Shown here: positions 35,678-40,142 of the stretch, piece after piece
How the letters are laid out: the number at the start of each line of letters is the position of its first letter
Position numbering within the stretch: the first letter of the stretch is position 1
NCBI GenBank assembly: GCA_028293725.1
Contig: JAQGOE010000291.1
Location: forward strand, 1-40,142
DNA length: 40,142 nt
Direction of reading: 5' to 3'
Origin: Gammaproteobacteria bacterium
GTDB lineage: Bacteria; Pseudomonadota; Gammaproteobacteria; Steroidobacterales; Steroidobacteraceae
Position numbers and translations under genes: made by a program
The notes under the pieces: model-generated
What the model was told of the DNA's origin: nothing
Seen by the model: the letters and a program-made list of their open reading frames with translations, nothing else
Database searches by the model: none

Positions 35678-36289
35678 GTGGGTAGGTTGAAATCGAAGGC
35701 GTTGACGCAGGGGGTCGGGATCGCAGCCCTGCTACGCGATCGGCGTAGGAAGCTCGGAATGACGTTGCAGGTGGTAGCCAAGCTATCCGGTCTATCACCC
35801 TCGTTTCTGTCGCAGGCGGAGCGGGGCAAGGCCATTCCGTCGATTGTGTCGCTTCAGCATCTGGCGAAGGCGTTCGATGTGGACATGTCGTACTTTTTCG
35901 AGGCGCCCAAGGGGACCCAGATCCTGCGCCGTGGCGCCGAGCCTGAATACATCAACGTCGGCTTGCCGGTGACGTACATCCGACTGAGCTCCGGTCTGCC
36001 GGATGAGCGCATGGATGCCCTGATCCTGGTGATTCCGCCAAAACTGGTTTTTCCGCGCGATCGCCGCGAAGGCGAGGCGCTTTACTACGTGCTCGACGGA
36101 CGGCTCCATCTGGAGCTGGGTGACGAGCCGTACGATCTCGGGCCGGGGGACAGTGTGCACTTCAACACGCACATGTCGTATCAAATGAAGGCTCTGGGCA
36201 GTAAACCGGCCCGTGTACTGTGGGTCGGTACACCTCCGCTATTCGATGGCGCGCACCGTCGCAAACAAGGACGGAGAATCACGAAATGA
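35678..36289 (+). CDS. XRE-cupin transcriptional regulator
   Basis: The 203-residue protein joins an N-terminal helix-turn-helix (residues 14-70: IAALLRDRRRKLGMTLQVVA, SGLSPSFLSQAERGKAIPSI) to a C-terminal cupin sensor domain (residues about 105-190: EGEALYYVLDGRLHLELGDE, then LGPGDSVHFNTHMSYQM). This is the PuuR/SutR-like class, which senses small amino-acid-like or amine metabolites. The start is GTG at 35678, with GAGGGG upstream. Its stop overlaps the next cupin gene by 4 bases (ATGA), so it is cotranscribed with the genes it probably controls. Confidence 0.9.
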   Translation: MGRLKSKALTQGVGIAALLRDRRRKLGMTLQVVAKLSGLSPSFLSQAERGKAIPSIVSLQHLAKAFDVDMSYFFEAPKGTQILRRGAEPEYINVGLPVTYIRLSSGLPDERMDALILVIPPKLVFPRDRREGEALYYVLDGRLHLELGDEPYDLGPGDSVHFNTHMSYQMKALGSKPARVLWVGTPPLFDGAHRRKQGRRITK

Positions 36290-36588
36290 AAGTTACCCCG
36301 ATGAATGTCGATCCCGCCACGGTTTTTCTGGACGTGCAGGTGCCCGCGGCCACGCAGATCCGCATGGGGTCGATCTGCTTTCGAGCCGGAGACCGGGTTC
36401 CGGCCAGCGGCAGCTCCCTGCACGAGCAGAGCGAGTACTCCTATGTCGTCACCGGCTCCCTCGAGGTGAATTCCGGCGGCGCGACCCAGGTGGCACGCGC
36501 CGGCGATCTCATCAGCATTCCGCCCGGCGAGAGTCATTTTACCCAGGTAGAAAGTGATTCCTCGGTCATCTACCTGTTGATTGGTTGA
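36286..36588 (+). CDS. small cupin protein of the hyu operon
   Basis: This is a 100-residue single-domain cupin. Motif 1 is LHEQSEYSYVVTGSLEVNSG, with His, Gln/Glu and Tyr positions typical of the fold, and motif 2 is ARAGDLISIPPGESHFTQ with the final His. It is translationally coupled to the regulator (start ATG in ATGA, with GGACGGAG upstream) and followed after 24 bases by hyuA. The function is unknown: it could be an isomerase, racemase-like or binding protein for the operon's substrate. Confidence 0.82.
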   Translation: MKVTPMNVDPATVFLDVQVPAATQIRMGSICFRAGDRVPASGSSLHEQSEYSYVVTGSLEVNSGGATQVARAGDLISIPPGESHFTQVESDSSVIYLLIG

Positions 36589-36612
36589 ACACCCGAGGGG
36601 CGGAGAACAGTG

Positions 36613-38670
36613 ATGCGAGTAGCCACCGACGTCGGCGGGACCTTTACGGACCTGGTCTATTACACAACCGATAAGGCGACCGGAAGCGCCGTACTACGCT
36701 CGGCGAAGGTCGACACCACGCCGCCGAGCTTCGAGCGCGGCGTCATGGCGGCCATTGCCAAAGCCGGCATCGCGCCGGCCGACTTCGCGTTTTTCTCGCA
36801 CGGGACCACCATCGTCATCAATGCGCTGTTATCCCGCAAAGGTGCGAAGACGGCGCTGATCACGACCCGGGGCTTTCGCGACGTGTTGGAGATCGCACGG
36901 GGTAACCGGCCCGACCTATTCAACTTCTACTTCCGCAAGCCACCGCCGTTCGTACCGCGCTCACTGCGTACCGAGATCACGGAACGCGTCGACCATCTGG
37001 GTCATGTTTTGAAGGAGCCGGCCCTCGCTGAGCTGCCGGCGCTGGTGAAGCAGCTTTCCGCCGAGGGCGTGGAGTCTGTCGCGGTCTGCTTTCTGCATGC
37101 CTATCTCAACCCGGTCAACGAGCAGGCGGTCGTGACACGGTTGCGGGAGCTCTGGCCGACCGTTTCGATCATCCCTTCGCACGAAGTCTCGCGCGAATGG
37201 CGTGAGTACGAACGCACGAGCACGACGGTGCTCACGGCCTACGTGCATCCTGTCGCGAAGCGCTATCTGGAGAAACTGCGGAGCGAGCTCGAGCAAAGCG
37301 GCTTCCGCGGCGCGCCCTACATCATGCAGTCGAATGGTGGAATCGAGACGCTTGAAGCGGTCGCACGCAACCCTATCACCATGATCGAGTCCGGGCCTGC
37401 CAGCGGCGTGCTCGGAGCCATCGCATTAGGCCGTGTCACGGGCGATCACAACGTCATCGCACTCGACATCGGCGGCACCACCGCCAAATGCTCTCTCATC
37501 GACAGGGGCAGTGCGAAAGTCACCACCGACTACAAGATCGAGTGGACTCGCACCAATCCGGGCTACCCGATCAAGACACCCGTCATCGATATCGTTGAGA
37601 TCGGCAATGGCGGTGGAAGTATCGCCTGGTTGGATGAGGGGCAGCGACTGCACGTCGGCCCGCAGAGCGCCGGCGCGGATCCGGGCCCCGCTGCCTATGG
37701 CCGCGGCGGCACGAAACCCACGACCACCGATGCCCAACTGGTCGCGGGACGTATCGACCCCAGGAATCTGCTGGGCGGCGAAATCCGTGCGGATATGGAG
37801 AATGTGCGGCGGGCGTTCGCGCCACTGGTGAAACAACTCGGCGGGTCGATGGCAGAGGTCGCGCGTGGCGTGATCCGGATCGCGGACGCCAACATGGTCA
37901 ACGCCCTCAAGTTGATATCGATCAACCGCGGCTACGATCCGCGCGAGTATTCATTGCTTGCGTATGGCGGCGGAGGGGCGATGCATGCCGTGGCGCTCGC
38001 GGCGGAGTTGCAAGTGCCGCAGGTCATCATCCCCGTCAACTCCGCGGTGTTTTCGGCTTGGGGCATGTTGTTGACCGACCTGCGACGCGATTACTTGCGC
38101 ACCCGCGTCACCCCTCTGACGACGTCCTCGCCGGGCGCGATCGCCGAGGTTTATGACGATATGGCCGCTCACGCGCTCGCGCAGTTCAAGGCGGACGGTA
38201 TCGAAATGGATCGCGTGCACCTGGAGCGTTTCGCCGATATGCGTTATCTGGGACAGGAGCATACGGTCAAGGTCCGCTTCCCGGATGGAGAGTTCACAAA
38301 GGAGAGTCTCGCCGAGGCACGGGGGCGTTTTGACGAAGCGCACGAGCGTGGCTATACCTACAAGCTGCCACATGATGTGCAGATCGTGAATTTCCACGTG
38401 GTCGGGTATGCCCTGGTCGACAAACCCGAGCTGCCGAAGATCCCGCCATCGCGAAATTCACCATCGGCGGCCATACGTGGCCGGCGTCAGGTCGACTTCG
38501 AGGCGCACGGCATGGTCGATACACCCATCTACGATCGCCTCGCGTTGGGCGCCGGCGCCGAGTTCGTCGGTCCTGCGATTCTCGAAGAGCCGGCGGCCAC
38601 CACCGTGGTCCCGCCTGCGATGAAGGTCCATGTCGATGAATACGGCAATGTGCGTGTCAAGGTTTCCTGA
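36613..38670 (+). CDS. hydantoinase/oxoprolinase family protein, subunit A (HyuA-type)
   Basis: The 685-residue protein belongs to the ATP-dependent family that includes N-methylhydantoinase A, 5-oxoprolinase and the acetone/acetophenone carboxylase subunits. The N-terminal domain starts RVATDVGGTFTDLV, the first phosphate loop of the actin-like fold. SHGTTIVINALL follows near residue 62, GFRDVLEIARGNRPDLFNF near 100, and the second nucleotide-binding loop ALDIGGTTAKCSLI near 285. The C-terminal domain ends in EEPAATTVVPPAMKVHVDEY. A GTG lies one codon upstream; the ATG has better spacing from GGAG (7 bases). hyuB follows after 9 bases, as expected for a two-subunit enzyme. The substrate cannot be decided from sequence. 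Confidence 0.93.
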   Translation: MRVATDVGGTFTDLVYYTTDKATGSAVLRSAKVDTTPPSFERGVMAAIAKAGIAPADFAFFSHGTTIVINALLSRKGAKTALITTRGFRDVLEIARGNRPDLFNFYFRKPPPFVPRSLRTEITERVDHLGHVLKEPALAELPALVKQLSAEGVESVAVCFLHAYLNPVNEQAVVTRLRELWPTVSIIPSHEVSREWREYERTSTTVLTAYVHPVAKRYLEKLRSELEQSGFRGAPYIMQSNGGIETLEAVARNPITMIESGPASGVLGAIALGRVTGDHNVIALDIGGTTAKCSLIDRGSAKVTTDYKIEWTRTNPGYPIKTPVIDIVEIGNGGGSIAWLDEGQRLHVGPQSAGADPGPAAYGRGGTKPTTTDAQLVAGRIDPRNLLGGEIRADMENVRRAFAPLVKQLGGSMAEVARGVIRIADANMVNALKLISINRGYDPREYSLLAYGGGGAMHAVALAAELQVPQVIIPVNSAVFSAWGMLLTDLRRDYLRTRVTPLTTSSPGAIAEVYDDMAAHALAQFKADGIEMDRVHLERFADMRYLGQEHTVKVRFPDGEFTKESLAEARGRFDEAHERGYTYKLPHDVQIVNFHVVGYALVDKPELPKIPPSRNSPSAAIRGRRQVDFEAHGMVDTPIYDRLALGAGAEFVGPAILEEPAATTVVPPAMKVHVDEYGNVRVKVS

Positions 38671-38679
38671 GGAATCACC

Positions 38680-40142
38680 ATGAGTACCATCGACCCCTAC
38701 ACCATCGAGATCATTCGTAACTCTCTCGAGGCCATCGGCGATGAAATGTTCTCCGCCCTGCAGCGGACCTCGATGAGTCCGATCATCTACGAGACGCTCG
38801 ATTTCTCGGTGGGTGTGACCGATGCGAGCGGAGACCTGATTACCCAGGGGAATGGCACCACCGTCTTCCTGGCGATGATCGACTCACTGGTGCGGGATAT
38901 CCTTGCGAAGTTCGGCAGCAAGGGTGAAATTCATCCCGGCGATGTGTTCATGAGCAACGACCCGTACGAAGGAGGCGGTACTCATTTGTCGGATTTCGGG
39001 TTGGTCGCGCCCGTGTTCCACCAGGACGAGTTGGTCGCGTTCGTGGTCAACAAGGCCCACTGGGTCGATGTGGGCGGCAAGAACCCCGGCAGCTTTTCCA
39101 CCAATGCCACGGAAATCTTCCAGGAAGGCATACAGATCCCCAGCGTCAAGATCATCTCGCGGGGCGTGGTCTACGAGCCGATCCTGGAAATCATCGCCGC
39201 CAACATCCGCTTGCCGAAAGACTCCATGGGTGACTTCTGGGCGGGGGTGGCCGCCAACCGGGTCGGGGAGCGCCGCATCAGCGAGCTCTTCGCGAAATAC
39301 GGGCGCGAGGCCGTGCTGGAAGCCAAGGAACAGTTGCTCACGTATGGCGAGACCATGATCCAGAAGGACCTGGCCGCCTTACCGAAAGGAACCTTCGCCG
39401 CGGAGGATTGGATCGATGACGACGGCATTACCGCGGCGCCCCTGAAGGTGCAGGTGAAAGTGACCATCTCCGATCATGAATTCGTGGCCGACTTCACGGG
39501 AAGCGCGCCGCAGGCACAAGGTCCGATCAACAACTCGCGCACCGGACTCGTGTCGGCGGTGCGCATGATCTTCAAGGCTTTGACGAATCCGCACATACCC
39601 GCCAACGCGGGCTGTTTCCGGATGGTCAAGGTGGTTTGCCCCGATGGCACGGTGTTTACCGCGAAGCGGCCGGCGCCGGTCTCCACGTACTGGGAAACGC
39701 AGATGTACGCGGTGGACCTGATCTGGAAGGCGCTCGCTCCGCACGTACCACAGCGGCTCACGGCCGGCCACCAACTGTCGGTCTGCGCGGTGATCCTCGC
39801 CGGCACGCATGCCGATACGAAGGAATTCGCGCTCCTCGTTTGCCCACTCGTGGGCGGCTGGGGCGCCGGCATCAGCAAGGACGGTGAGTCGGGACAGTTC
39901 AGCGCGGCGGACGGAGAAACGTACAACATACCTGTTGAGATCACTGAAGCCCGTTACGGCGTGCTCGTTGAGCAGTATGCGTTCCACAACGAAAGCGGTG
40001 GCGCGGGCGAATATCGGGGCGGCCGCGGTGTTGTAATGGACTATCGCGTCCGGACCGATGACTTCGTGCTGACCGGCAGTTTCGGCCGCTTCAAATATCC
40101 ACCGTGGTCGATGAACGGCGGCCAGAATGGCTCGCCCAACAA
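38680..40142 (+). CDS. hydantoinase/carboxylase family protein, subunit B (HyuB-type), 3' end outside window
   Basis: An ATG at 38680 with GAGGAA 5 bases upstream opens a frame that runs uninterrupted for 487 codons to the window end. It is a typical HyuB/acetophenone-carboxylase beta subunit: DPYTIEIIRNSLEAIGDEMF at the N-terminus, PGDVFMSNDPYEGGGTHLSD near residues 86-105, NKAHWVDVGGKNPGSF, DFTGSAPQAQGPINNSR near 272-288, and GAGEYRGGRGVVMDY near 442-456. Normal length is about 520-580 residues, so only the last 10-15 percent is missing. Together with HyuA it should form the ATP-dependent ring-opening or carboxylating enzyme of this operon. Confidence 0.93.
   Translation, partial: MSTIDPYTIEIIRNSLEAIGDEMFSALQRTSMSPIIYETLDFSVGVTDASGDLITQGNGTTVFLAMIDSLVRDILAKFGSKGEIHPGDVFMSNDPYEGGGTHLSDFGLVAPVFHQDELVAFVVNKAHWVDVGGKNPGSFSTNATEIFQEGIQIPSVKIISRGVVYEPILEIIAANIRLPKDSMGDFWAGVAANRVGERRISELFAKYGREAVLEAKEQLLTYGETMIQKDLAALPKGTFAAEDWIDDDGITAAPLKVQVKVTISDHEFVADFTGSAPQAQGPINNSRTGLVSAVRMIFKALTNPHIPANAGCFRMVKVVCPDGTVFTAKRPAPVSTYWETQMYAVDLIWKALAPHVPQRLTAGHQLSVCAVILAGTHADTKEFALLVCPLVGGWGAGISKDGESGQFSAADGETYNIPVEITEARYGVLVEQYAFHNESGGAGEYRGGRGVVMDYRVRTDDFVLTGSFGRFKYPPWSMNGGQNGSPN

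Overview
The window is GC-rich bacterial chromosome. Gene content and order point to a gammaproteobacterium. The block ispH-lspA-ileS-ribF / rpsT / obgE-rpmA-rplU / ispB matches, as far as I recall, the Pseudomonas-type order, but without the fkpB, murJ and proB genes usually seen in it. The large TonB-dependent receptors, the FecR-type domain and the TonB_C/Sel1-like remnant suggest a Steroidobacter/Nevskia/Xanthomonad-like lineage; that placement is inference.

Layout. (1) 1-2.7 kb: the 3' part of tRNA-Thr(CGT), a small lipoprotein, a relic of a VOC/glyoxalase gene, an SRPBCC protein with a tandem-YjbR protein, and a conserved hypothetical. (2) 2.9-8.3 kb: an apparent operon of RND membrane-fusion protein, RND pump and LpxL-type lipid A acyltransferase. 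(3) 8.4-18.15 kb: the core block. On the minus strand are ribF-ileS-lspA-ispH (flavin cofactor, Ile-tRNA synthetase, lipoprotein signal peptidase, last step of the MEP pathway) and rplU-rpmA with obgE behind a strong terminator. On the plus strand are rpsT, ispB and tRNA-Pro(CGG). A frameshifted TonB_C/Sel1-like pseudogene lies between ispB and the tRNA. (4) 18.15-40.14 kb: accessory genes begin right after tRNA-Pro.

The accessory part has four modules. (a) A small XRE protein with a stand-alone FecR N-terminal domain. (b) A DHA2 efflux pump and an alpha/beta hydrolase, divergent from an MmyB-like regulator, with a candidate operator and an 11-codon leader ORF before the pump. (c) An MFS carrier, an HMG-CoA-lyase family enzyme, a class III CoA-transferase and a LysR regulator, followed by a large convergent TonB receptor. 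Two LysR-type boxes sharing CATCG-N7-CGATG sit before the lyase and before lysR, so this looks like a regulated uptake-activation-cleavage pathway for a branched dicarboxylic acid such as 3-hydroxy-3-methylglutarate. (d) A TonB receptor, an XRE-cupin regulator, a small cupin, hyuA and hyuB (cut by the window end), which looks like a hydantoinase/oxoprolinase/carboxylase-type catabolic operon with its own outer-membrane receptor. Between (c) and (d) lie a DUF2233 phosphodiester glycosidase, a methyltransferase and another cupin. No CRISPR array, integrase, transposase or rRNA was seen.
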